Assembly (NCBI GenBank): GCA_017794925.1
Contig: CP051238.1
Location: 3,929,945-3,993,944 of the forward strand
Source of the DNA: Aestuariibacter sp.
Lineage (GTDB): Bacteria > Pseudomonadota > Gammaproteobacteria > Enterobacterales > Alteromonadaceae
Length of the DNA: 64,000 nucleotides
Direction of reading: 5' to 3'
A model generated the notes under the pieces. It saw only the letters and a list, made by a program, of their open reading frames with translations. It was not told where the DNA came from and did no database searches. Positions 34,617 to 43,643 of the stretch are shown here, piece by piece. How positions within the stretch are numbered: the stretch's first letter is position 1; each line of letters opens with the position of its first letter. The position numbers and the translations under genes are program-made.

Positions 34617-35300
34617 ATGAGAATCTTAATTGCCGAAGATGATAGCCGGTTGTTAATGCAATTGGATGCGTTATTACAACAACAAGGTTACAGTGTGGAT
34701 TTAGCCGATGATGGCGATAAAGCCTTGTTCCAGCTAAAAGAAGTCAATTATGATCTTGCCATTGTGGATATCGGCCTGCCTAAACTGGATGGTTTTGATG
34801 TCATCCGTCAGGCTCGTGCTCATGGCGTCACCACACCGGTTCTAATCCTGACTGCTCGCGACCGTTGGCAAGAAAAAGTGGAAGGCCTGGATGCCGGCGC
34901 CGACGACTATCTCACCAAGCCGTTCCACAATGAAGAATTGCTCGCACGCGTGAAAGCACTGATCCGCCGGGCGTCTGGTCAGGCGAGTTCACTGATAGAA
35001 TTCGGGCCAGTAAGCCTGGACATGCAAGCCAAGGAAGTTCAGGTTAATGCCCGCTCCATGGACTTAACGGCTTATGAATACAAAGTCATGGAATACCTGA
35101 TGTTGCACCCCAAAAAGGTCATATCTAAAACCGAGCTGACCGAGCACATTTACGATCAGGATTTTGATCTGGACAGCAACGTCATCGAAGTATTTGTCGG
35201 TCGCTTGCGCAAAAAGCTTGACCCAAACAATACCCTGAAACCCATTGAAACCCTGCGTGGGCGTGGGTACCGGCTAAGTCAGTCACTTACCGGCGAATAG
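34617..35300 (+). CDS. OmpR/PhoP family response regulator
   Basis: 227 residues. Receiver domain with acidic pair in IAEDDSRLL, phospho-acceptor Asp51 in LAIVDIGLPKLDG, Thr in LILTARD and Lys in YLTKPFHNEEL; C-terminal OmpR winged helix (LTAYEYKVMEYLMLHPKKVISKTEL, RLRKKLD, ETLRGRGYRL). Partner of the kinase that starts 6 bp later. Confidence 0.95.
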   Translation: MRILIAEDDSRLLMQLDALLQQQGYSVDLADDGDKALFQLKEVNYDLAIVDIGLPKLDGFDVIRQARAHGVTTPVLILTARDRWQEKVEGLDAGADDYLTKPFHNEELLARVKALIRRASGQASSLIEFGPVSLDMQAKEVQVNARSMDLTAYEYKVMEYLMLHPKKVISKTELTEHIYDQDFDLDSNVIEVFVGRLRKKLDPNNTLKPIETLRGRGYRLSQSLTGE

Positions 35301-35306
35301 CCGCCA

Positions 35307-36656
35307 GTGAAAAGCTTATCGCTTCGTGTACGAAGCCTGCTCATTGCCTTTCTTGCGCTGCTGGTTTTTATACCCGTTACCGTATTTACCTTGTCGCAGG
35401 CCTATACCTCCAGTCTGGAAGAAGCCAAATATAACGAACTCAAGCTCATGACACTGTCACTCATTTCGGTATTCGAAATGGACGATGGCGCGCCCGTCAT
35501 GCCTGATATGCTGTTCGACGAACAGCTCAACTTGCCCGACTCTGGTTACCTGGGGGTGATTCAGCTGACTCAGGCGACGGTATGGATTTCAGCGTCAGGC
35601 TTAGAATCTCATATTGATAGCTTACCAAGCGCCCCCGAGGTAGGTGACGAATTGTATCTGGCTGATCATGCACTGGACGGGCATCATCCAGACTATTTTG
35701 TATACAGCTATACGGCTGAATTTGAAGACGGTGATGGCTACCTGCCAGTCACGTTTTTCGTATTTAACCACAACGCCGACTTTGAAACTGAGCGAAGAAT
35801 TTACCTGCGTTCAGTATGGCAATACCTCATCGCGTTAGGGCTCGGATTGATCGTTTTATTAGTGCTGGGTATGAATACTCTGCTAAAACCCGTTCGCGCG
35901 TTAATTCGGGAAATTGAACTCACCAGCCATGGTCAGCAACACCAACTCAGCGCAAACTACCCCAGTGAATTTACGCCGCTGAAGCAAAGTATAAACGCAC
36001 TGCTAAGTGCTGAAGCAGAACAGCGTCAGCGCTACAAAAACAGTCTGGGAGATTTAGCCCACAGCCTAAAAACCCCGTTAGCCGTTGCCATGGGCGTGCC
36101 CGATCTGCCTCGTTCAGCACAAGAACCACTTCAACAAATAGATGCGCTGATTCAGCGCCAATTGAAACGCGCGACTGCCGGCGCTACCAGCTGGTTTAAG
36201 GGAATAGCCATTACACCAGTTGTTAACCAGATTGGGAATGCACTCAATAAAGTGTACCGGGACAAATCATTACAGATAACCGTTGAAGGCAATGACGGTC
36301 AGTTTTACGGCGACAAAACTGATCTGATGGAGATACTGGGTAATCTGATGGACAACGCCTGTAAAGCCGCTGACCGGCATATTCGCATTACGATCACAGA
36401 ACACCCGTATCAGACCGATCTTTGTATCGAAGACGATGGGCCGGGCATACCACCAGAGCAGGTTGAACGCCTGCTAACACGCGGACAGCGTCTTGACGCC
36501 TACACCGAAGGACAAGGGATAGGGATGGCTGTGGTTGCCGATTTACTGGCCGCTTACGAAGCCAAACTCGCCATAGGCCAATCAGCTCTGGGCGGCGCCA
36601 TCTTCACACTGAGTTTTCCTGCCCCTTTGCGAATGCCTGGCTCAGGCAACGCCTGA
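35307..36656 (+). CDS. PhoQ-like sensor histidine kinase
   Basis: 449 residues, GTG start. Two membrane segments (about 8-28 and 170-190) enclose a periplasmic sensor with acidic stretches (AEFEDGDGY). It then has HAMP-like sequence, the phospho-acceptor His in GDLAHSLKTPLAVAMG (about 252), an N box NLMDNACKAAD and G boxes EDDGPGIPP and GQGIGMAVVADLL. The layout resembles PhoQ, but the sensed signal cannot be read from sequence. Confidence 0.93.
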   Translation: MKSLSLRVRSLLIAFLALLVFIPVTVFTLSQAYTSSLEEAKYNELKLMTLSLISVFEMDDGAPVMPDMLFDEQLNLPDSGYLGVIQLTQATVWISASGLESHIDSLPSAPEVGDELYLADHALDGHHPDYFVYSYTAEFEDGDGYLPVTFFVFNHNADFETERRIYLRSVWQYLIALGLGLIVLLVLGMNTLLKPVRALIREIELTSHGQQHQLSANYPSEFTPLKQSINALLSAEAEQRQRYKNSLGDLAHSLKTPLAVAMGVPDLPRSAQEPLQQIDALIQRQLKRATAGATSWFKGIAITPVVNQIGNALNKVYRDKSLQITVEGNDGQFYGDKTDLMEILGNLMDNACKAADRHIRITITEHPYQTDLCIEDDGPGIPPEQVERLLTRGQRLDAYTEGQGIGMAVVADLLAAYEAKLAIGQSALGGAIFTLSFPAPLRMPGSGNA

Positions 36657-36720
36657 ATAGACTCCAGGCAGCTTGTAAACCCGTGTCGACAGCCAACTGC
36701 TCCCCCTCTTCTTACTGCTT

Positions 36721-37482
36721 TCAACCCCGGGGGCTGACACGATAAAGCTCATACCGGACCGTGCCTGACTGCAGCTTTTTAGTCAGCTCAGTATATTCTG
36801 GCAGCGCTTGTAACCGTTGAATATCATCGAGTGCGTCCCATTCAATAAATGAAATATACTGGGGCGCAAGAGCATGAGGGTTGTGCGCACTTAATACGAC
36901 CCCCTCAATGTTATGCATCAGGCGCCCACCAACCTTATCCAAGAGCGGCGGTAAGCTGACTAAATACTCAGCATAGTCACCGGGATTAGAGGGATTTGCC
37001 CATGCAAATGCAATGGTGTAAACATTGTCCTGACTGAATTCGAGTGACAGTACGTCGGGTAACTCGTGATCATAGAGTCTTAACGCTTCCCAAGCTTCGC
37101 GTCTCAACGCTTTTACGTCAGAAAATGACGGCAGCGCCTGAAATGTTTTTTGTGCTTTTAAAGAAGGCCACCGGCTGATAACAAACACATTGGGCGTAAA
37201 GTCGCCCGACAGCGTCTCTTCAACCAGCAACACACCTTCCTGGCGATAACCATGATTTCTGGCCGTCCCGGCATTTTGTTCAAAATACCGATCGCGCAGT
37301 GCGCGCTTTTCCGGCTCCGTCACAGGTGCAATCAACTGCATTATCTCACCTGGTGCATATTGCACCACTAAGTTTTTTTCGTCGGCTTTAGAGACGAGAG
37401 GCATCATAGTAAGAGAAAATATTATGCTTATTAGGTACTTCTTAACGAGTTCCGGCCAAAATTCCGTTTTACTGCGTGTCAT
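36721..37482 (-). CDS. Exported protein with tandem ferredoxin-like domains
   Basis: About 253 residues from the ATG at 37482 (GGA eight bases upstream); a GTG at 37509 would add nine. Signal peptide KKYLISIIFSLTMMPLVSKA. The mature part holds two similar halves, each with an F/I-S/E-W and a QALP(S/E)(F/Y) element (VFVISRWPS...FQALPSFSDV and YISFIEWDA...LQALPEYTEL), like DUF1330/EthD dimeric alpha-beta barrels fused in one chain. Function unknown. Divergent from a LysR gene, which may control it. Confidence 0.75.
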   Translation of the reverse strand: MTRSKTEFWPELVKKYLISIIFSLTMMPLVSKADEKNLVVQYAPGEIMQLIAPVTEPEKRALRDRYFEQNAGTARNHGYRQEGVLLVEETLSGDFTPNVFVISRWPSLKAQKTFQALPSFSDVKALRREAWEALRLYDHELPDVLSLEFSQDNVYTIAFAWANPSNPGDYAEYLVSLPPLLDKVGGRLMHNIEGVVLSAHNPHALAPQYISFIEWDALDDIQRLQALPEYTELTKKLQSGTVRYELYRVSPRG

Positions 37483-37584
37483 ATGTTTTTCCAGGACGTT
37501 TAGATTCACGATTTTTACACTGTATCAGTGCGTTTTTTGTAAAACACGGTTTGTTTTTTAATCGCAGTGGTGCATTATCGTTCC

Positions 37585-38463
37585 ATGGACGATTGGAATG
37601 ACTACACCCTTATTCTGGCGCTGTACCGCGCTGGTACACTTCGCGGCGCTGCAATAACACTGGGTACAACACACACTACAGTAGCCAGGAGACTGGCACT
37701 GCTGCAAAAACGCCGTGACGCACAGGTATTTGAAAAAATACCCGGCGGATACCGTGCTACCCGGTTTGGCGAGCAGTTGGTCAGTGTTGCCAAAAAACTG
37801 GAAGACATAGTGCTATTGTCTGAGCGCCTTCATCTGACATCGCCCGACGATTTGTCGGGTCCGCTCACCCTGTCGTTAGGCGAACCTATGTCGCAGTTTC
37901 TATTGGTTCAGGAACTCGGCGAATTTGCCCGTACCTACCCGAATATTCAACTGAAGATAAACAGCTCAACGGAATTTGCCGATCTTGATAAAGGTGAGGC
38001 GGATGTTGTGATAAGAGGTGCACACAAGCTGCCGGAACATCTGGTAGGCAGAAGAATGTTTAAGTTGGGTTTGTGTTTTTATGCTCACAAAGACTACTGT
38101 CAGCGAGTACAAAAAAAGGACTGGCGTTGGATTGCTCCCGGCAATAGCGCAATGTGGCCAGAATGGCTCGCAGAGTCACCCTATCCTGACGTGCCAATAG
38201 GTATAGTGATTGATGAAATCGTCACGCGCTTTCACGCTATTGCCGCTGGGGTCGGTATGGGAAGAGCAGCGTGTTTCATGGGCGATGTTAATGAAGACAT
38301 GGTGAGACTACCCGGCAGCAAGCCAACGCCGTCCTATGATATTTGGGTACTCACGCACCCTGACTTACGCGACCAACCCAAAGTGAAACGCTTAATGCAG
38401 TTTCTTATCGATGCACTGCAGCGCAAACAACCGTTAGTGGAAGGCCAGCTCCCTTTACAGTAG
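37585..38463 (+). CDS. LysR family transcriptional regulator
   Basis: About 292 residues from ATG 37585 (a GTG at 37567 is the alternative). N-terminal helix-turn-helix (LILALYRAGTLRGAAITLGTTHTTVARRLALLQ) and a LysR substrate-binding domain (GPLTLSLGEPMSQFLL, ADVVIRGAHKLPEHLVGRRMFKLGLCFYAH). The short divergent region with 36721-37482 makes that gene the likely target. Confidence 0.92.
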   Translation: MDDWNDYTLILALYRAGTLRGAAITLGTTHTTVARRLALLQKRRDAQVFEKIPGGYRATRFGEQLVSVAKKLEDIVLLSERLHLTSPDDLSGPLTLSLGEPMSQFLLVQELGEFARTYPNIQLKINSSTEFADLDKGEADVVIRGAHKLPEHLVGRRMFKLGLCFYAHKDYCQRVQKKDWRWIAPGNSAMWPEWLAESPYPDVPIGIVIDEIVTRFHAIAAGVGMGRAACFMGDVNEDMVRLPGSKPTPSYDIWVLTHPDLRDQPKVKRLMQFLIDALQRKQPLVEGQLPLQ

Positions 38464-38661
38464 ACTAGACAAGACAACGCCCAAAACTTACTTTCCGCTT
38501 TGAGAGCCTTATCCGCCAGCTTGATCTTGTCACCGGACAATAGAAATTACAAGCCAACGACTTTCCCTGAGACAACCGCGCGATACCAACATACCGACAC
38601 ACTGCCCACTACGAATTGAGCGCCCTCTCCAGTAAGGAAAACCAGGTCCAACCAAATAATC

Positions 38662-38721
38662 AAAGATATTTACTACTATCATAATAGCCAGATAGCTATT
38701 TACAGAGTGAATAAAATGGTC
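38662..38721 (-). pseudogene. 60-bp relic of an AI-2E family transporter gene
   Basis: Aligned without gaps to 41823-41882, inside the intact AI-2E gene, it matches about 48 of 60 bases (33 of 38 in the best part, 38684-38721). On the minus strand it reads DHFIHSVNSYLAIMIVVNIF against DRFIQSVNSYLAIKTVVSIF, 15 of 20 identical. A stop codon lies just upstream in frame and no transporter-like sequence continues on either side. Confidence 0.7.
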
Positions 38722-38783
38722 GGTAAGTATTCAAAGACAGTCTCTCTGCCAGGAAGTTATTCTAACGCTTTACAGAAAATAAA

Positions 38784-38808
38784 AAGCCCCGGTTCTGAAC
38801 CAGGGCTT
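38784..38808. terminator. Terminator after the PEP-CTERM-like gene
   Basis: Stem AAGCCCCGGTT/AACCAGGGCTT (one C-A mismatch) with A-rich sequence on the left, which gives T-rich RNA on the minus strand. Confidence 0.7.
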
Positions 38809-38840
38809 ACATTTTATTTGGTGTCGCGTATTATCGATTA

Positions 38841-39410
38841 TTAATTGCGCTTTCTTCTGGCTCGGAAAAGTCCGGCTAATCCCAGCAGAACCAAGCCAAA
38901 CGCACCGGGTGCCGACACTGGATCGGCAGATTCCGGCTCACTAAGTGGACTTATATTTAACGTTAAGGATGACTGCCCGAATGTTGAATCAATCGCAATA
39001 CCATCGTCAAAACTTTCATACAGTCTGACCGTCCAGCCTCCAATGACATTGGCTGGCGTACCAAAACCAGACAGGGTACCTGCAAATGAAAAATTGCCGG
39101 GACTAGAGGACCATCCAAAATCACTGCCACCTGAAAAAGACACATTGAACAAAGAGTCGTTGTGAACGAGTTCGATAACCGTTTCGCTACCCCATGACGG
39201 AGAGAAGTGCTCTACATTAAGATCAAACGTAATCGAGTCTAATGTACCCGCTTCAGTTTCATTGTATACAAACTCTGTCAGTGGAGAGGCTGATGTCCCT
39301 CCTGAGTTCAAACCGTCCAGAGTAATTATGCCCGCATTTGCACCACTAGAATATGCGCCTGCGGTTAATAATAATGCTGGTACAACGCCTTTTACAAACT
39401 GCTTTTTCAT
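38841..39410 (-). CDS. PEP-CTERM-like exported protein
   Basis: 189 residues. Signal peptide (KGVVPALLLTAGAYSSGANA). The C-terminus has the three-part sorting layout: a short motif DPVSAPGAFG, a hydrophobic helix LVLLGLAGLF, then the basic tail RARRKRN. VSAPG replaces the usual VPEP, a variant seen in Alteromonadales-type proteins. The mature domain is Gly/Ser-rich beta with no enzyme motif. Sorting would need an exosortase, which is not in this window. Confidence 0.8.
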   Translation of the reverse strand: MKKQFVKGVVPALLLTAGAYSSGANAGIITLDGLNSGGTSASPLTEFVYNETEAGTLDSITFDLNVEHFSPSWGSETVIELVHNDSLFNVSFSGGSDFGWSSSPGNFSFAGTLSGFGTPANVIGGWTVRLYESFDDGIAIDSTFGQSSLTLNISPLSEPESADPVSAPGAFGLVLLGLAGLFRARRKRN

Positions 39411-39542
39411 AATCGATACCCAGATTTATTAACAACTATCCATCTATCGCAAGTTACATGCCATAGTAACTACCCAATATTAATCAGCAAGTTAACGAAA
39501 ACTGCTCAAAAACCAATCGTCCATTTGTAAAATATTCTGACA

Positions 39543-41300
39543 TCATAAATCCAGCTTTGATTTCACAATGTCTGCGTTAGCAGATTTTGCGATGGCGATT
39601 TCCGCATCTTTGCTGGAACGAATAAAGCGAGACTGTTCAGAATCTATTTTTATAAACGGCTTTTTCTTATTAATTTTACACTCAACCCAATTATTCTGCG
39701 CCATCGCCTCTAGCGCCTGAATACAAGAGCTAAAGGTTAAATTACGCTTTGAAGGATGAACTTCTGACATTATTTTCTGTTTTAGCGTATTTAAGATTAT
39801 CGAAATGTCAGACGTTTGTTTGAGAATTTGCAACATAGTCTGATAATAGCCAACTTGAGGGAGTACTTGTTTCCCCTTTTTCAAACAAGGAATTTTTTCT
39901 ATTTTTCCGTTGTTCAGGAAGCCGATTTCCGACGTTTTAGCACCACTGGTATTTAATTTAAATCGATTAAATCCGGATATTTTCATGTTGCTGGTTCGAT
40001 TTTGCTTGTCAAATTTGGTTAGCAATTGTCGGGTCGAGCTGATATCAAATGAACCAAACGTAGCCAACCCTACCTGTTCTGTTGTAAATCCGCCCTGGCT
40101 TAACCACTGCCAGGCCTTTTCCGGTGAAAGTTGCAATCCCGCTTCTTTAGCAATGGCCGAGCAATTATCCTGGAGGTCAGTAAAACAGCCGTTGGCCGCG
40201 TACCAATACTGGGCAAACTTAATATGTTGTTGAATATTCGCTTTGGTCTTTGTTTCGTAGCGTTCTTTAAGCCAGTCTGCAGTATGCGTGTCACGCTCCA
40301 GCTCAAGTATTGTGTAAGCTACTTCTCTTGCAGAGCTATGTGCCAAACTCATCCCTGCCGCAAGGATTGGATCGGCAAAGCCCGCAGCTTCTCCACATAC
40401 AAACCAATTTTCGCCTACCAGCCGATCAGATAAGTGAGACCAGTCCTTGGTAATTTGAGGTTTTTTTGTGGCCGTTGCGTTACGCAACAATTTGGCTATC
40501 TGTGTTTGTTCTTGTAATGCTTTTTCATAAAGTTCAAAAGCAGACTGACCCGTTTGCTTTAAATATTCAGCAGGGCAAATTAAACCAACTGACGTACGGG
40601 TTTCCCCCAGAGGAATAAACCAAATCCATCCATAGGGCAGACTTCTTACCTGGACCCGGGTTGCTCCACTACCAATTTCTACTGCCCAGTCAGCATTTTC
40701 CCAGTAGTCCCAAACGGCGACGTTTCTGAGCTCCTTAGGCGCCCAGTGTTCAATTTTAAACGCCTTTCTGAAAAGACCCGCCATACCGGTTGCATCAACG
40801 TAATATTTAGCGGTGACCTGACTACCGTCACTTAATTCCAGAGCTGTAATTTTGTCGTTATCCAGAACAACTTTTTTTACCTGTGTATTTTCAAATACCG
40901 CTACGCCCAACTCCTCGCTATGGCGAAGTAGAATATTGTCGTAAATTGCTCTATCAACCTGAAATGCGGTGTACCTTCTTTGCCCTTCGTATTTTTCTGG
41001 TCGCGGGTTATCTTTCCAGTCTTCGATCGGATAAAAATCAAAATCCCATTGCTCGTTGTTCTTGCCCCAAGTGTAGGAAGCACCAATTTTCACGGGGAAG
41101 TTCGCGTTTTCAATTTTATCCCATACCCCCATTTCATCGAGTATCGGGCCAATGGATGGTAATTGACTTTCCCCTACGTGATCTCGTGGAAACGTTTCCT
41201 TCTCGTAAATAGCAACGTTTAGCGACGTATTGTATTTTAATAAAAGCGACGCGATGGTAGTCCCTGCCGGCCCACCACCAATAATAATCACATCCATCAT
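39543..41300 (-). CDS. Flavin-dependent halogenase-like oxidoreductase
   Basis: 585 residues. FAD motif IIIGGGPAGTTIASLLL, then FPRDHVGESQLPS as in halogenases; a candidate catalytic Lys71 in FPVKIGASYTWG; the halogenase signature WxWxIP at 225-230 (GWIWFIPLG); and GEAAGFADPILAAGMSLAHSS in the FAD domain. The last 150 or so residues (after about 430) form an extra domain rich in Lys and Ile of unknown fold. The gene is more AT-rich than its neighbours and lies next to a PEP-CTERM-like gene, suggesting acquisition. Substrate unknown; a non-halogenating monooxygenase or dehydrogenase of the same superfamily is possible. Confidence 0.75.
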   Translation of the reverse strand: MMDVIIIGGGPAGTTIASLLLKYNTSLNVAIYEKETFPRDHVGESQLPSIGPILDEMGVWDKIENANFPVKIGASYTWGKNNEQWDFDFYPIEDWKDNPRPEKYEGQRRYTAFQVDRAIYDNILLRHSEELGVAVFENTQVKKVVLDNDKITALELSDGSQVTAKYYVDATGMAGLFRKAFKIEHWAPKELRNVAVWDYWENADWAVEIGSGATRVQVRSLPYGWIWFIPLGETRTSVGLICPAEYLKQTGQSAFELYEKALQEQTQIAKLLRNATATKKPQITKDWSHLSDRLVGENWFVCGEAAGFADPILAAGMSLAHSSAREVAYTILELERDTHTADWLKERYETKTKANIQQHIKFAQYWYAANGCFTDLQDNCSAIAKEAGLQLSPEKAWQWLSQGGFTTEQVGLATFGSFDISSTRQLLTKFDKQNRTSNMKISGFNRFKLNTSGAKTSEIGFLNNGKIEKIPCLKKGKQVLPQVGYYQTMLQILKQTSDISIILNTLKQKIMSEVHPSKRNLTFSSCIQALEAMAQNNWVECKINKKKPFIKIDSEQSRFIRSSKDAEIAIAKSANADIVKSKLDL

Positions 41301-41372
41301 ATTGTTGCCCTCTCGATCTAATCACCAATGCACAAACAGTACTACTTACCGAACGGGAATACTAAACCTCTG

Positions 41373-42431
41373 CTAACTTTCAGAGGTAGGTGCGTTAGTC
41401 ACAGGCTTCACATCATCATCGCTTGAGAGAAGTATAGCCAGCCAACGGCTTTCTTCGCGAGATTCCAAAGCTATTTTCACAATCATAGTAAGCGGCACGG
41501 ATAACAGCATACCCACACTGCCAAGCAGCCACCCCCAAAAGATCAAGGACAGAAAAACCACCAGCGTTGACAAGCCTAACCCGCGACCCATAAAGCGTGG
41601 TTCTATCACATTGCCCATTACCGTATTTATTGTGACATAACCCAATGCCACCAATCCGGCTTCGCCCGCACCAAACTGCACGAGCGCCATCAATACAGCA
41701 GGTACTGCAGCAATAATGGAGCCGATGTTGGGAATGTAATTAAACAAAAAGGCCAGCACGGCCCACAGTAAGTAATGGTCAACACCCAAAAAGTACAGCC
41801 AGGCACCGGCAAACAGACCCGTAAAAATACTGACTACAGTCTTGATAGCCAGATAGCTGTTAACAGACTGAATAAAGCGGTCTATGTGATGCATCTTCAT
41901 ATCCGGGTCAGCCAGTGCAATATGCAGACGGCGAGGCATACTTTCAGCTTCAAACAGCATAAAAATAACGGTTAACAGGATAAGAAACAGGTTGGACAAC
42001 ACGCCTCCCATACCACTTAAAAAGTTTGTTGCCATGGACATAGCCATACCTGGATCCAAGTAGGACACTATCAGGTCTTTATCGACGTGGATATTAAACT
42101 TCTGAAGTTGCGCGACCACCCAGGCAAATTCGCCTGACAGTTTTTCGCGGTACTGAGGCATGTTTTCTTTAAATTCGCTCATCGACTGACCAACTAATCC
42201 CGCCAGCATGAAACCAAAAATCACAATGAGCAGTATTACTAGAGTAATCGATAACCAGCGGGGTACCCGATAGCGGGACATCCAGTGAATCAATGGTCCA
42301 CACGCTATCGCAATAAAGCCAGAAAGAAAAAACGGCACCATGATGCTACTCGCGGCTTTAATACCGGCAAAAATAACAATTAAGCTGGCAAATATAAGCA
42401 GGGCTCTGGCGGTAGGCGATTGAATAGGCAT
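41373..42431 (-). CDS. AI-2E family (PerM-like) transporter
   Basis: 352-residue polytopic protein with about eight helices. Family features: N-terminal SIMVPFFLSGFIAIACGPLIHWMSRYRVPR, the central SVNSYLAIKTVVSIFTGLFAG, and the conserved NYIPNIGSIIAAVPAVLMALVQFG with RGLGLSTLVVFLSLIFWGWLLG. Members export small molecules or act as Na+/H+ antiporters; the AI-2 role is established for only a few. Start near AATAAAAACT, no strong ribosome site. Confidence 0.9.
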   Translation of the reverse strand: MPIQSPTARALLIFASLIVIFAGIKAASSIMVPFFLSGFIAIACGPLIHWMSRYRVPRWLSITLVILLIVIFGFMLAGLVGQSMSEFKENMPQYREKLSGEFAWVVAQLQKFNIHVDKDLIVSYLDPGMAMSMATNFLSGMGGVLSNLFLILLTVIFMLFEAESMPRRLHIALADPDMKMHHIDRFIQSVNSYLAIKTVVSIFTGLFAGAWLYFLGVDHYLLWAVLAFLFNYIPNIGSIIAAVPAVLMALVQFGAGEAGLVALGYVTINTVMGNVIEPRFMGRGLGLSTLVVFLSLIFWGWLLGSVGMLLSVPLTMIVKIALESREESRWLAILLSSDDDVKPVTNAPTSES

Positions 42432-42524
42432 AGTTTTTATTGTGGTCCGTGAAACAAAGGCCCACGCTACCAGATTTACTACACTTTAGGTAGTCCTTGC
42501 ACTTGCATACAACAGGGAGCATTC

Positions 42525-43427
42525 ATGCATATTTTAATAACGGGCGGCACAGGGTTAATTGGCCGCCATCTGATAACAAAATTGATCAGCACTTCACCTG
42601 AGCTGCACTCAATTAGCGTGCTTTCCCGTAATGTGGAAAAGGCCCGAGCCTGTTTACCGAAAACGGTTAACGTAGTCGAATCATTGGATCAATTTGATAA
42701 CTTTGACGATATCGATGTGGTGATTAACCTGGCTGGGGAGCCCATTGCTGACAAGCGATGGACAAGCGAGCAAAAAGCCAGAATCTGCAACAGTCGCTGG
42801 TTAATTACCCAGCAACTAACTGACAAGATAAACGCATCAACCCAACCTCCGGTTACCTTTATATCCGGTTCGGCTATTGGCTATTATGGTAGACAAGGTG
42901 ATCAACCCATTACCGAGAGCCATACCGATATACATGATGAATTCACCCACGAGGTCTGCGAAAAATGGGAGCGCATTGCCCTCGGCGCTTCGCCCAAAAC
43001 CCGTGTATGTGTGTTAAGAACCGGTGTTGTTCTGTCTGACGACGGCGGCGCATTAGGCAAAATGCGCTTGCCATTTTCACTGGGTTTGGGCGGGCGAATT
43101 GGTAACGGTAAACAATACATGTCCTGGATTCATATCAATGACATGGTAGCAGCGATGTTGTTTCTGCTTGAACACAAAAATTGTGAAGGAGCCTATAACC
43201 TGACCGCCCCAACCCCGGTTACCAATAACGAATTTGTTAAAGCTTACGCTGCATCATTGGGCAGACCAGCTATTTTCCCAATGCCCGCACTGGCCTTGAA
43301 AGTGCTAATGGGTGAAGCCTCAGACTTATTATTAAACGGTCAGCGCGTGATCCCACAAAAGCTTGTCGACGCTGGCTTTAAGTTTAGTTTTAGCGACATA
43401 GAATCGGCTTTCGCAGATATCAATTAA
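42525..43427 (+). CDS. TIGR01777 family NAD-dependent epimerase (YfcH/SulA-like)
   Basis: 300 residues. NAD motif ITGGTGLIGRHLITKL, NLAGEPIADKRWTSEQKARICNSR, GSAIGYYG and the C-terminal DUF1731 part (ARPAIFPMPALALKVLMGEASDLLLNGQRVIPQKL-type). Extended SDR with unknown substrate. Confidence 0.92.
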   Translation: MHILITGGTGLIGRHLITKLISTSPELHSISVLSRNVEKARACLPKTVNVVESLDQFDNFDDIDVVINLAGEPIADKRWTSEQKARICNSRWLITQQLTDKINASTQPPVTFISGSAIGYYGRQGDQPITESHTDIHDEFTHEVCEKWERIALGASPKTRVCVLRTGVVLSDDGGALGKMRLPFSLGLGGRIGNGKQYMSWIHINDMVAAMLFLLEHKNCEGAYNLTAPTPVTNNEFVKAYAASLGRPAIFPMPALALKVLMGEASDLLLNGQRVIPQKLVDAGFKFSFSDIESAFADIN

Positions 43428-43551
43428 TATCTTTAGCGGCCAACAAATTCCTTAAACCTATTATCCAACAACAATAATGTGACAGCGCTGACTATTGTTA
43501 AGTAATACGGGGACTCAAACGGTTGGCCTCGCTACTAACACTTTGTTTAAC

Positions 43552-43579
43552 AACGAATCCGGTCAACGCCGGATTCGTT
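43552..43579. terminator. Hairpin downstream of the epimerase gene
   Basis: Eleven-base-pair perfect stem AACGAATCCGG/CCGGATTCGTT with loop TCAACG. Only a short T-rich tail (ATTTAAAG) follows, so a modest terminator. Confidence 0.55.
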
Positions 43580-43643
43580 ATTTAAAGTACTTTCACCCTG
43601 TCAAAAATCAGGCTACTGTATAGCAAAAAACAAGGAAGACATT

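Larger units (their letters stand above)
38464..38840. other. Gene-free 377 bp with a transporter relic and terminator
   Basis: No credible open reading frame. It holds a 60-bp decayed copy of part of the AI-2E transporter gene (38662-38721) and the terminator at 38784-38808; the rest shows nothing recognisable. Confidence 0.6.
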
